From assembly GCA_964528605.1 (NCBI GenBank), contig CAZGSV010000028.1, positions 1 through 29,310 of the forward strand: 29,310 nucleotides of DNA, given 5' to 3'. This DNA comes from CAZGSV01 sp964528605. GTDB taxonomy: Bacteria > Armatimonadota > Zipacnadia > CAZGSV01. The translations under genes and the position numbers were made by a program. Under the pieces are notes generated by a model that was not told the DNA's origin, made no database searches, and worked only from the letters and a program-made list of their open reading frames with translations. Shown here piece by piece: positions 1 through 7,633 of the stretch; position 1 is the stretch's first letter, and every line of letters starts with the position of its first letter.

Positions 1-1
1 C

Positions 2-982
2 GCCCCCCCCGCCCCCCCCGCCTCCGTCATCTGCACCGTCCTCAACGAGGCCAACAACATCGCCGACATGCTCCTCTCCCTCCTCGCCCAAACCAGGCTC
101 CCCCAGGAAATCGTCATCGTGGACGCCGGTTCGCGCGACGACACCGTCGGCGTCATCGAGCGCCTCGCCCGCCAAATCCTCTTCCCCGTGAGGGTGCTCG
201 TAAAGCCCGGCGCCAACCGCTCCGCCGGCCGCAATATCGCCATCCGCGAAGCCGACGGCCCCCTCATCGCCGCCACCGACGCCGGCTGCCGCGCCGAACC
301 CCAGTGGCTCGAGCGCCTCGTCGCCCCACTCGAAAGCGGCGAAGCCCAAGTCGCCGCCGGCTTCTACCAGCCCGACTGCGACTCTCCCTTCGAAGAAGTC
401 GTCGCCGCCCTCTCCTTCCCCACCCTAGAAAAGATCAACCCCGACACCTTTCTCCCCTCCAGCCGCTCCGTCGCCTTCCTCAAGCAAGCCTGGCAAGCCG
501 TCGGCGGCTACCCCGAAGAATACGCCTACGCCGAAGACACCTGGTTCGACCTCAAACTTCGCCGCGCCGGCTTCAGGTTCCGCTTCGTCCCCGAGGCCCT
601 CGTCCGCTGGCGCATGCAGACCTCGCTCCGCGCCGTCTACCGCCAGTTCCGCGCCTACGCGGGGGGCGACGCCCGGGCCGGCCTATTCTGGCGCCACTAC
701 TGGAAGGTGCCCCTCGGCCTCGCCCTCCTCCTCGTCCTCAGCCTCGCCTCCTCTTTCGCCTGGGGCCTCGCCCTCACCGCCGCCGCCACCTTGCTCTATT
801 ACCTCGCCAAGGGCCTCAAGGTAACCCTCCTCACCCGCCACGGCCTCTACTCCCTTCTCGTCGGCATGCTCGTCGCCGCCACCACCGACCTCGGCAACTT
901 CGTCGGCTTCACCAAAGGCCTCTGGGCGCGCCGCCGCGAAAGAAAAGCCCAGCAGAAACCCGAGCCCCCGGGCCAAGGCTGA
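2..982 (+). CDS. Glycosyltransferase family 2, 5' end outside window
   Basis: Probably transfers a sugar from a nucleotide or lipid-linked donor to a growing surface glycan at the cytoplasmic membrane. The frame is open to the window edge, and the first visible residues already form the GT-A first strand (SVICTVLNE), so only a short N-terminus is missing. An internal ATG at 68 would cut this strand and is unlikely to be the start. GT2 landmarks are VDAGSRDDT (the nucleotide-binding acidic loop), TDAGC at the position of the DxD-like metal site, and an ED pair in AEDTWFDLKLRRAGF. The last 90 or so residues hold two hydrophobic segments (around nt 700-800 and 840-920), then a basic tail, suggesting membrane anchoring. 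Codons are extremely C-rich. The next gene starts 45 bp downstream in the same direction, so this is one operon. The acceptor and sugar cannot be told. Confidence 0.85.
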   Translation, partial: APPAPPASVICTVLNEANNIADMLLSLLAQTRLPQEIVIVDAGSRDDTVGVIERLARQILFPVRVLVKPGANRSAGRNIAIREADGPLIAATDAGCRAEPQWLERLVAPLESGEAQVAAGFYQPDCDSPFEEVVAALSFPTLEKINPDTFLPSSRSVAFLKQAWQAVGGYPEEYAYAEDTWFDLKLRRAGFRFRFVPEALVRWRMQTSLRAVYRQFRAYAGGDARAGLFWRHYWKVPLGLALLLVLSLASSFAWGLALTAAATLLYYLAKGLKVTLLTRHGLYSLLVGMLVAATTDLGNFVGFTKGLWARRRERKAQQKPEPPGQG

Positions 983-1027
983 TGCCCGCGTGAAACCCAC
1001 GCACGCCCTCCTCGCAGGAGTCGCCGG

Positions 1028-2107
1028 GTGCGAATAGCGCACCTCACCTATAGTTTCCTGCCCGTCGTCGGGGGGGCCGACCGCTACCTGCTCCAACTGT
1101 TCCAAGTCCTCGCCGACGCCGGCCACGAGCAGGTCGTCTATCAGAAACACACCGACGCCCCTGAGCCTTTCGTCCGGCCCCTCCCTCAGGTGCCCCCCTC
1201 GCTCGCGCGCGGCGAGTTCTGGCTCGTCCCTCTGCTCGCGCGCCTGCGCCGCCGTGAGTTGCTCGCCTACGACCGCCTCATCGTCCACTACGCCCCTTAT
1301 CTCCTCGCCTGCCCCCATCCGCGCGCCCTAGTCATCTCCCACGGCGTCTTCTGGGACGACCGCCCCGGCGCCCTCCGCAGCCGCCTCAAGCGCTGGGCCA
1401 CGCGCGCCGCCTACCGCCGCGCCCACCAGTTCGTCGCCAACGACACCAACATGCTCCGCGCCATGGGCGAGCGCATCGGCCCCGGCGAGCGGCCATTCGA
1501 GCAGATCGCCCCCGGCAAATGGTTCGTCCCCAATTGCGTGGACACCGACTTCTACCGCCGAGGCGAACCCGACCCTCGCCTCGCCGGCGTGCAGGCCATC
1601 GCCCTCGTGCGCAACCTCTACCGCAACCGCGGCATTGACCTAGCCCTCCGCGCCTTCGCCCGCTTTTCCCCGCAGGCGCCGCAGGCCACCCTCGTCATCG
1701 TCGGCAGGGAAGGCCAGCGCGGCTATCTCGCGGAACTCCAATCCCTGGCCCAATCGCTCGGGATCGCCGACAAAGTCCATTTCCTCGGCCACTGCGACTG
1801 GCGGCAGACCCCCGCCGTCTACTCCGCCGCCAGGCTCTCTCTCGTTCCCTCCGTCGCCGGCGAAGGCACCTCCCTCTCCGGCCTGGAGAGCATGTCCTGC
1901 GGCACCCCCGTCATCGCCACCAACATCGGCGGCCTCCCCGACCTCCCCTGCCTCCATACCGAGCCCAACCAGGAAGCCCTCGCCCGCGCCATGCTGGAAG
2001 TCTGGGATCGCTGGGAAGAATACGGCCAGCGCCAGCGCGAGCAGGTCATCCAGAACTTCAACCTCGACCTCTGGCGCCAGGCCTGGCTCAACATCATCGA
2101 GCAATGA
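1028..2107 (+). CDS. Glycosyltransferase family 4 (GT-B fold)
   Basis: A retaining glycosyltransferase, likely for surface polysaccharide or glycolipid assembly on the cytoplasmic side. The protein has 359 residues, normal for GT4. It begins with the GT4 strand RIAHLTYSFLPVVGGADRY, whose glycine-rich loop faces the donor. The C-terminal half has the Rossmann strand VQAIALVRNLYRNRGID and the typical donor-site block EGTSLSGLESMSCGTPVIAT, containing the E-x7-E motif. The start is GTG at 1028, with AGGAG at 1016-1020 seven bases upstream. The stop codon overlaps the next gene's ATG by 4 bp (ATGA), implying translational coupling. Family assignment is firm; sugar specificity is unknown. Confidence 0.9.
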   Translation: MRIAHLTYSFLPVVGGADRYLLQLFQVLADAGHEQVVYQKHTDAPEPFVRPLPQVPPSLARGEFWLVPLLARLRRRELLAYDRLIVHYAPYLLACPHPRALVISHGVFWDDRPGALRSRLKRWATRAAYRRAHQFVANDTNMLRAMGERIGPGERPFEQIAPGKWFVPNCVDTDFYRRGEPDPRLAGVQAIALVRNLYRNRGIDLALRAFARFSPQAPQATLVIVGREGQRGYLAELQSLAQSLGIADKVHFLGHCDWRQTPAVYSAARLSLVPSVAGEGTSLSGLESMSCGTPVIATNIGGLPDLPCLHTEPNQEALARAMLEVWDRWEEYGQRQREQVIQNFNLDLWRQAWLNIIEQ

Positions 2108-2985
2108 CCCTCTCCGTCTGCATCGTCAACTGGAACACGCGCGAAGACCTCCGCGTCGCACTCACCTCCCTGCGCGACCACCCGCCGCAGCAGGCGCAGG
2201 TGGAGACCCTCGTCTGGGACAACGCCTCCACCGACGGCAGCGCCCAAATGGTCCGCGCCGACTTCCCCGAGGCCAAACTCACCGAGTCGCCCGACAACGT
2301 CGGCTACGCCCGTGCCAACAACGCCCTCATCCAAGCCTCCCAAGGCGAGTTCATTCTGCTCATGAACCCCGACGTGCAGGTCCTCCCCGGCACGCTCGAC
2401 ACACTGCTTGCCAAGGCGAAGCAGGACGAGCGCATCGCCGCCGTCGCCTGCCGGTTGCTCTATCCCGACGGCCGCCTTCAGCACTCCGTCCGCGAGTTTC
2501 CCACTGCCGGCCTCATCATCTGGGAAACCCTCGGCCTCTCCAGGCTCTTCCCCCATAGCCGGACCCTCGGCGGCTACCGCATGACCTGGTGGGACTACGC
2601 CGATGAGCGCGACGTGGACCAGCCCATGGCCTCGCTCTTGCTGGTGCGCAAGCGCGCCCTCGACCAGGTCGGCCTCTTCGACGAAGCCTTCCCCCTCTTC
2701 TTCAACGACGTTGACCTCTGCTACCGCCTCAAGCAGGCCGGTTGGCGCATACTCTTCACTCCCGACGCCCAGGCTATTCACCGCCACGCTGCCAGCACCT
2801 CCCAGCGCCGCCCCCAGGCCATCGCCGCCTCCCACGAAGGCCTCATCCGCTTCCTGCGCAAGCACTATTCCACCCGCTACAGCCGCCTCACCATGCTCCT
2901 GCTCACCGCCCTCATCCGCACCACCGCCTGGGCGCGCCTGCCGCTCGCCACCCTCGCCTGCACTCCACGCCACCGTGCACCCTGA
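2104..2985 (+). CDS. Glycosyltransferase family 2 (rhamnosyltransferase-like)
   Basis: A 293-residue GT-A glycosyltransferase resembling the WbbL/rhamnosyltransferase type. It opens with SVCIVNWNTREDL, followed by WDNASTDGS (nucleotide-binding acidic loop), NVGYARANN, and MNPDV at the metal-binding DxD position. FFNDVDLCYRLKQAGWRI is the catalytic-base block typical of this subgroup. The ATG at 2104 overlaps the previous stop by 4 bp, so translation is coupled to the GT4 gene. A hydrophobic stretch near the C-terminus (SRLTMLLLTALI) may contact the membrane. It is the last gene of the glycosyltransferase operon; no intrinsic terminator with a T-run follows directly. Rhamnose as substrate is only a family resemblance. 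Confidence 0.88.
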   Translation: MTLSVCIVNWNTREDLRVALTSLRDHPPQQAQVETLVWDNASTDGSAQMVRADFPEAKLTESPDNVGYARANNALIQASQGEFILLMNPDVQVLPGTLDTLLAKAKQDERIAAVACRLLYPDGRLQHSVREFPTAGLIIWETLGLSRLFPHSRTLGGYRMTWWDYADERDVDQPMASLLLVRKRALDQVGLFDEAFPLFFNDVDLCYRLKQAGWRILFTPDAQAIHRHAASTSQRRPQAIAASHEGLIRFLRKHYSTRYSRLTMLLLTALIRTTAWARLPLATLACTPRHRAP

Positions 2986-3043
2986 TCGTAGGGGACGGCC
3001 GCCTGGCGTCGAGCCCTAGGCGCGGCTTCTCAACCCGCCCAGG

Positions 3044-3112
3044 TACGCACATCGGGGACGTACTTAGACGTGCGTAACTGGGTGTGCGTTTCTCGTCGGT
3101 CGCGCGCGCCAG
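3044..3112 (+). repeat. REP-like palindromic repeat, copy A
   Basis: The 33-base core at 3044-3076 has perfect 7-base inverted ends, TACGCAC and GTGCGTA, around the conserved middle GGGGACGTACTTAGAC. Similarity to copy C continues through a tail with GTGTGCGTTTC and TCGGTCG to about 3112, so the full unit is near 70 bases. Confidence 0.75.
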
Positions 3113-3164
3113 GCGCCACCCGCCGAAGGAGGCTTTACCCGCCGTACGACGGGCCCTCTCGTCG

Positions 3165-3191
3165 TAGGGGCGGCCCCCCGTGGCCGCCCAG
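3165..3191 (+). repeat. GTAGGGGCGGCC hairpin repeat
   Basis: GTAGGGGCGGCC followed by a short loop and GGCCGCCCA, forming a perfect 8-base stem. A second copy lies in the opposite orientation at 3694-3718, where the plus strand reads GGGCGGCAT, AAG, ATGCCGCCCCTAC. A partial copy (GTAGGGGACGGCCGCC) starts at 2988. From memory, GTAGGGGCG-type hairpins are common dispersed repeats in some uncultured and chloroflexotal genomes; this was not searched. Confidence 0.5.
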
Positions 3192-3260
3192 CGCAGGGCC
3201 TGCCCGCCTCAGGCGGGTGGCCGCGAACGCGCCAACATCGCAGGGCCGCACACCGGTCAT

Positions 3261-3316
3261 TTGCGCACATTCAGGGACGTACTTACGCACATTGGGGACG
3301 TACTTAGACGTGCGTA
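3261..3316 (+). repeat. REP-like palindromic repeat, copy B with a preceding half unit
   Basis: A diverged half unit (GCGCACATTCAGGGACGTAC, 3263-3282) runs directly into a full 33-base core at 3284-3316. The core is identical to copy A except at one middle base. The half unit and core form a tandem with a period of about 22 bases. Confidence 0.75.
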
Positions 3317-3350
3317 TCTTGACATTCGGCAGGCCCTGTGACTCGCGTCT

Positions 3351-3441
3351 GCACGCACATTGGGGACGTAGTTACGCACGTTGGGGACGTACTTCGACGT
3401 GCGTACTTCAGTGTGCATTCCCCTTCGGTCGGGCGCGCTCG
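3351..3441 (+). repeat. REP-like palindromic repeat, copy C with a preceding half unit
   Basis: A half unit (ACGCACATTGGGGACGTAGT, 3353-3372) is followed by a full core at 3373-3405, again with TACGCAC and GTGCGTA ends. The tail (GTGTGCATTC, TTCGGTCG) resembles the tail of copy A out to about 3441. Confidence 0.75.
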
Positions 3442-3693
3442 ACACCGCCCCCGGGCTGCACCCCCGTCTGCCCGACCACCCCAGGACGCTACGCCAGCGT
3501 CCCAATCGTCCGACTATGCCTGCCGGCCCCGCCCCCCCTACTTACTGTATGCTTGTGGTACCCAAGTAACTTGGTGACACTCCTTAGGATAGAATCCCCT
3601 TTGAGAAGAACCTCAAGGAGGGCCAAGGCGTGCCTGGCGCGGTGCGGGCGGGGGCAGTAGGGACCCCGCCTCGGCCGGGTCCGCAGGGCCAGC

Positions 3694-3718
3694 GGGCGGC
3701 ATAAGATGCCGCCCCTAC
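3694..3718 (-). repeat. GTAGGGGCGGC hairpin repeat, inverted copy
   Basis: Perfect 9-base stem GGGCGGCAT (3694-3702) and ATGCCGCCC (3706-3714) with loop AAG, flanked by the CTAC end. On the minus strand it reads GTAGGGGCGGCAT. It has no T-run on either side, so it is more likely a dispersed repeat than a terminator. Confidence 0.5.
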
Positions 3719-3826
3719 CGCCAATGTCGCGCCCCCCTCTTCTCTCCCCCAAAAGTGTCAGCAAGTTGCATGAGTACTACATATGCTGTCCACTGGCTAC
3801 TGATGACCGGCCACTGGCCACTCTCC

Positions 3827-5212
3827 TCACGCCCTCTTCCACCTCGTCCCGGTCGGCCCGTCCTCCAGCACTATGTCTTGGGCGAGCAATTGCTGCCGAA
3901 TCCGGTCCGCTGCCGCAAAGTCCCTGCGCTTGCGCGCCTCCTCCCGCTCGCGAATCAGCCCCATCAGCCGCTCGTCCAGACCCTCCTCCGGCGCCTCGAT
4001 CACGCCCAGTACCCGGTCCCAGTCCCGCAGCATCGCCCGCGCACGCTCGATCTCCGCCTGCGCCACCAGCCCCGTGTCCAGCGCCGTGTTGAACTCCCGT
4101 ACCAAGTCAAACACCGCCCCCAACGCCCGCGGTATGTTCAGATCGTCGTCCCCGGCCCCCACAAACTCCTTCTCCGCCCGGTCCAGCATTTCCTTCACCT
4201 GCGGATGCGACTCCGTTGCGCCCTGCTCGCGCTCGAGCCGGTCGCGAAAGTCCCATAGCCGCTGCGCCGCCGCCCTCGCCTGCACCAGCCCGTCTTGCGT
4301 CAGGTTGAGCGGATGCCGGTAGTGTCCCGACAGCAGGAAGAACCGCAACGCCAGCGGATGATGCCCCTGCGCCACCAAGTCCCGCAGCGTGAAGAAGTTC
4401 CCCTTCGACTTCGCCATCTTCTCCCCCTCGACTATCAAGTGCGCGCTGTGCAGCCAGAAGTTCACGAACCGCTCCCCCGTCGCCGCCTCGCTCTGCGCGA
4501 TCTCGTTCTCATGGTGCGGAAAGATGTTGTCCACCCCACCTGTGTGAACGTCGAACGACGGCCCCAAGTACTTCATGCTCATCGCCGAGCACTCGATGTG
4601 CCAGCCCGGCCGCCCCGGCCCGAACGGCCCGTGCCAGTACGGCTCCCCCTGCTTCATCTCCTTCCACAGCGCAAAGTCCCGCGCGTCCGCCTTCTCATAC
4701 TCGTCCTGCTCCACCCGCGCCCCAGCCATCACCTCATCCAACTTCATCCCCGACAGCGCCCCATACCGCGGAAAAGTCTCAATGGAGAAGTACACCGCCC
4801 CGTCCACCCGATACGCGTGCCCCTTCTCAACCAGCAGCCGCACCAACTCCAGCATCTCCGGGATGTGGTCCGTCGCCCGCGGGTACACCTCCGCCCGCTC
4901 GATGTTGAGCGCCTCCAGGTCCTCGAAAAACGCCTTCGCATACCGATCCGTGTACTGCCGCAACGGTATCCCCTCCGCCTGCGAGCCCCGAATGGTCTTG
5001 TCGTCCACGTCCGTCAGGTTCATCACCTGAAAGACCTCGTAGCCCCGGTACTTCAACCACCGCCGCAGCAGATCCTCGAACACGTAGGTGCGCAAGTTCC
5101 CAATGTGGGCGTAGTCGTACACCGTCGGCCCGCAGGTGTACATGCGCACCCGGTTGCCCTCCAGGGGCCGGAACTCTCGCTTCCGCCCGGCCATCGTGTC
5201 GGAAAAGACCAT
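3827..5212 (-). CDS. cysS: Cysteinyl-tRNA synthetase
   Basis: Class I aminoacyl-tRNA synthetase that charges tRNA-Cys with cysteine in the cytosol. The 461-residue length is normal. The Rossmann catalytic domain has the HIGH motif as HIGN (36-39, in PTVYDYAHIGN) and KMSKS as KMAKS (265-269). The cysteine-selecting zinc ligands are all present: C27, C208, H233 and E237. The C-terminal helical anticodon-binding part ends with a typical basic tail. ATG at 5212 is preferred: AAGGAG lies seven bases upstream, whereas the GTG at 5215 is closer to it. The gene stands alone, with its own near-consensus promoter at 5250-5279, divergent from the histidine kinase. No T-box or other leader riboswitch is visible in the roughly 30-base leader. 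Confidence 0.97.
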   Translation of the reverse strand: MVFSDTMAGRKREFRPLEGNRVRMYTCGPTVYDYAHIGNLRTYVFEDLLRRWLKYRGYEVFQVMNLTDVDDKTIRGSQAEGIPLRQYTDRYAKAFFEDLEALNIERAEVYPRATDHIPEMLELVRLLVEKGHAYRVDGAVYFSIETFPRYGALSGMKLDEVMAGARVEQDEYEKADARDFALWKEMKQGEPYWHGPFGPGRPGWHIECSAMSMKYLGPSFDVHTGGVDNIFPHHENEIAQSEAATGERFVNFWLHSAHLIVEGEKMAKSKGNFFTLRDLVAQGHHPLALRFFLLSGHYRHPLNLTQDGLVQARAAAQRLWDFRDRLEREQGATESHPQVKEMLDRAEKEFVGAGDDDLNIPRALGAVFDLVREFNTALDTGLVAQAEIERARAMLRDWDRVLGVIEAPEEGLDERLMGLIREREEARKRRDFAAADRIRQQLLAQDIVLEDGPTGTRWKRA

Positions 5213-5249
5213 CACTCCGCTCCTTGTCCTCCCCCGAGTTCTCCGCGCG

Positions 5250-5279
5250 ATTATAGGTGCCGCCAGGAAGGCCGGTCAA
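5250..5279 (-). promoter_or_regulatory. sigma70-type promoter of cysS
   Basis: On the minus strand, -35 TTGACC (5279-5274) and a perfect -10 TATAAT (5255-5250) are separated by 18 bases. The predicted transcript starts near 5243, leaving a leader of about 30 bases containing the AAGGAG ribosome site. Confidence 0.8.
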
Positions 5280-5332
5280 GACACCGCCCCCCATATCAAA
5301 CGAACGACCCGCGCCTGTGACAAGTTATTCCT

Positions 5333-7495
5333 GTGGAATTCAGTAAGATGACCCCGGCCCCCAACCGCATGACCGGCCGCAGACGAGTTCTGTGGCTGGC
5401 GTCGTGGCATGCTGTGGCTGCAGCCCTGTGGCTCGCAGCCTGGCTCCATTACCCGCGCCGCCCCCACCCCGACGCCACGGCCTATTGGGCGGAACTCGGC
5501 GCCATTGTCCTGCTCACTGTCTGGATCTTCTCCCTGCTGCGCGTGTGCCGACGTCACCCCGGCACCAGGCTCGGCTTCGCGCCCTTCACTCTGGTCTACG
5601 CCATCATGTGGGCCTGGCTCAGCACCACCACCGACTGCGCCCCCTGGGTGGACGCTTTCGTCGTCGTGCTCTTTCTCGGCGCCTTCATCGCCACCCTAGC
5701 CTCTCTCACGAAATGGGCCGATGAGCGCGCCAAAGCCGCCGAGACCCTCACCTCCGGCGAAGCCGAACTGCAAGCCCGCACCCAAAGCCTCGAACAGGCC
5801 AACCAAGACCTCAAACGCGCTCAGAGGGAACTGGCCCTGCGCAACGACCAACTCGCCGGCTTCTGCCACGTCGCCCGCGTTTGCGCCTCCTCCCTCAACG
5901 TAGACGCCCTCGCCGAGAAAATCGTCCAAGCCGCCGTCACCCTGGCCGGCGCCGACTTCGCCGCGGTCTACCTTTCCACCGAGCAGGGCGAGTTCGTCCT
6001 CAACGCCCACCGCCACGCCTCCCCCGCCTGGCTCGCGCACGCCGAACACCTCCACGGCCCCGACGGCGCCCTGGCCCAAGTCGCCAACGAGGGCAAGCCA
6101 AAGGCCGTCGTCATGCCCCCAACCCGCGAGGACGACGAACTCCTCGCCGAGCCAGGCGCCAAAACCATCACCCTCGTGCCTCTGCTCGCCCCCGGCCGGG
6201 TCGAAGGCGTGCTCCTACTCGGCCGCGCCGGCGAACACCACCTCAGCCTGGACACCGATTTCTGGTCCAGCGTCGGCAGCCACATCGGCATCTCCCTCCA
6301 AAACGCACGCCTCTACTGGCAGGCTGCCCGCGCCTGGGAAGACCTCGTCGCCGCCCAGGGCCAGTTGATCCGCGCCGAGCGCTTCGCCGCTCGCGGCGAA
6401 CTCGCCGACGGCGTCGCCCATGACTTCAACAACGTCCTCGCCTGCGTCCTCGCCAACTGCCAGTTGCTGCTGCGCGAGTGCACCGACGACCAGAGCAAAC
6501 GCCGCCTCGAACTCATCGAACAGGCCGCCCGCGATGGCGCCGATACCGTCCAGCGCCTCCAGCGCTTCGCCAGCACCGACAGCGGCGATGACCGCGGCCC
6601 CATCAACCTCTCCCTCCTCCTCGAAGACGCCGCGGAACTCACCCGTCACCGCTGGAAAGACGAAGCCCAAGCCCACGGCCAACACGTCGCCGTCCATCGT
6701 GACTACGACAACCTCCCCAACATCGAAGCCAACCCCGCCGAACTGCGCGAAGTCCTCATCAACCTCATCCTCAACGCCGTTGACGCCCTCCCCAGAGGCG
6801 GCAGCGTCACCCTCCGCACCCGCGCCGAACAAGACCACGTCTGCGCCGAAGTCCAAGACGACGGCGTCGGTATGCCCTCCGAGGTCGCCGCCCGCGCCTT
6901 CGAGCCCTTCTTCACTACCAAGCGCGGCCGCGGCACCGGCCTAGGCCTCGCCGTCGCCGCCGCCATCGTCAGCCGCCACGGCGGCGACATCTCCATCCGC
7001 ACCAAGCCCAACGCAGGCACCACCGTCTCCGTCCGCCTCCCCCTGTCCGCCTCCGCCACCCGCCCCGAACCCGAAGCCGGCAAGCCCAGCGAACTGCCCC
7101 CCCTCACCGGCCACATCCTCCTCGTCGAGGACGAAGAGGGCGTTCGCGAACCCATCTGCGAAGCCCTCCGCCAGATCGGCCACACCGTCGTCGAAACCGC
7201 CTCCGGCCAAGAAGCCATCCAACGACTCGAAAGAGAACGCTTCGATATGGTCATCAGCGACCTCGGCATGCCCACGGTCTCCGGCTGGGAAGTCGTTGGC
7301 GTCGCCAAACTCCGCTACCCCAACATCGTCACCGTGCTCCTCACCGGTTGGGCACAGGTCCTCGACCCCGCCGAAGCCCGTAAGCGCGGCGCTGACTTCA
7401 TCCTCGCTAAACCCATTGATCTCCGCCGCCTCGCCGCCGAAGTCGAAGAACGCCTCAGGTCCGCCCGCCATGCCGCGAGCAGTAAGGAGGACTGA
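5333..7495 (+). CDS. Membrane hybrid histidine kinase (GAF, HisKA, HATPase, receiver)
   Basis: A 720-residue signalling protein that should autophosphorylate on a histidine and pass the phosphate to its own receiver. Four hydrophobic helices lie at about 19-39, 52-70, 82-98 and 106-124. A coiled coil (128-172) and a GAF-like sensor domain (about 188-326) follow. The phosphoacceptor is His363 in the VAHDFNN motif, the HDFNN subclass seen in NtrB-like kinases. The ATPase has its N-box at 477-484, the DDGVGM box at 509-514 and the GRGTGLGL box at 532-539. The C-terminal receiver (about 610-715) carries Asp643 in SDLGMP and the conserved lysine in AKP. There is no output domain, so a separate partner is expected. 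The start is uncertain: GTG 5333, or ATG 5348 with weak GGAA. No adjacent regulator gene; the signal is unknown. Confidence 0.92.
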   Translation: MEFSKMTPAPNRMTGRRRVLWLASWHAVAAALWLAAWLHYPRRPHPDATAYWAELGAIVLLTVWIFSLLRVCRRHPGTRLGFAPFTLVYAIMWAWLSTTTDCAPWVDAFVVVLFLGAFIATLASLTKWADERAKAAETLTSGEAELQARTQSLEQANQDLKRAQRELALRNDQLAGFCHVARVCASSLNVDALAEKIVQAAVTLAGADFAAVYLSTEQGEFVLNAHRHASPAWLAHAEHLHGPDGALAQVANEGKPKAVVMPPTREDDELLAEPGAKTITLVPLLAPGRVEGVLLLGRAGEHHLSLDTDFWSSVGSHIGISLQNARLYWQAARAWEDLVAAQGQLIRAERFAARGELADGVAHDFNNVLACVLANCQLLLRECTDDQSKRRLELIEQAARDGADTVQRLQRFASTDSGDDRGPINLSLLLEDAAELTRHRWKDEAQAHGQHVAVHRDYDNLPNIEANPAELREVLINLILNAVDALPRGGSVTLRTRAEQDHVCAEVQDDGVGMPSEVAARAFEPFFTTKRGRGTGLGLAVAAAIVSRHGGDISIRTKPNAGTTVSVRLPLSASATRPEPEAGKPSELPPLTGHILLVEDEEGVREPICEALRQIGHTVVETASGQEAIQRLERERFDMVISDLGMPTVSGWEVVGVAKLRYPNIVTVLLTGWAQVLDPAEARKRGADFILAKPIDLRRLAAEVEERLRSARHAASSKED

Positions 7496-7546
7496 GGGCT
7501 AGCCGCCGCTAAAGCCCAGATCACCGTAGCCCCACCCGTACAAGAT

Positions 7547-7580
7547 ACAGGCCCCGTCTGCCCAGACGGGGCCTGTTTTG
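7547..7580 (+). terminator. Intrinsic terminator after the histidine kinase
   Basis: A perfect 14-base stem, ACAGGCCCCGTCTG (7547-7560) and CAGACGGGGCCTGT (7563-7576), with a minimal CC loop, followed by TTTTGTTG on the plus strand. It lies 52 bases after the kinase stop, between convergent genes. Confidence 0.9.
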
Positions 7581-7599
7581 TTGAGGGGAGGGGGGTGGG

Positions 7600-7633
7600 C
7601 TTAAACCCTCAACAACGGGCTCTTGGGCCCGTT
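7600..7633 (-). terminator. Possible terminator at the end of the heat-shock operon
   Basis: Stem AACGGGC (7614-7620) and GCCCGTT (7627-7633) with a six-base loop, overlapping the groEL stop codon. On the minus strand it is followed by GTTGAGGGTTT, a poor T-run. A longer inverted pair (TTGTTGAGGG 7578-7587, CCCTCAACAA 7606-7615) also spans this gap. Weak support only. Confidence 0.35.

Larger units (their letters stand above)
2986..3826. other. Gene-free, hairpin-rich intergenic stretch
   Basis: About 840 bases between the convergent glycosyltransferase operon and cysS, with no frame that looks like a protein. It contains three full cores and two half-cores of a TACGCAC...GTGCGTA palindromic repeat. 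It also contains copies of a GTAGGGGCGGC repeat and several perfect hairpins: TACGACG at 3145-3151 with CGTCGTA at 3160-3166; GGGCGGCC at 3168-3175 with GGCCGCCC at 3182-3189; and CCCGCCT at 3203-3209 with AGGCGGG at 3211-3217. A less GC-rich island (about 3536-3615) holds the 13-base palindrome CCAAGTAACTTGG (3562-3574). No tRNA fold or CRISPR spacing was seen. Confidence 0.7.

Noticed and set aside
1640..2973. Minus-strand open frames opposite the GT4 and second GT2 genes
   Set aside because: Gly/Glu/Ala/Val-rich mirrors of conserved glycosyltransferase coding sequence.
3044..3441. Possible CRISPR array
   Set aside because: Units are irregularly spaced, partly abutting, palindromic, lack uniform spacers and have no cas genes nearby.
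3597..3617. CCTTTGAG...CTCAAGG as a HAIR-like site
   Set aside because: It has a bulged arm and a spacing of six instead of nine between core halves, and is far from any chaperone gene.
3070..3660. Open frames within the repeat-rich gap
   Set aside because: Composed of the palindromic repeats and low-complexity Arg/Pro/Thr sequence, with no ribosome site or domain.
3784..3823. CCACTGGC short repeats downstream of cysS
   Set aside because: Only a few degenerate copies over 40 bases; no hairpin or function can be supported.
4295..5320. Long plus-strand open frame opposite cysS
   Set aside because: Arg/Pro/Leu-rich mirror of cysS codons with no domain.
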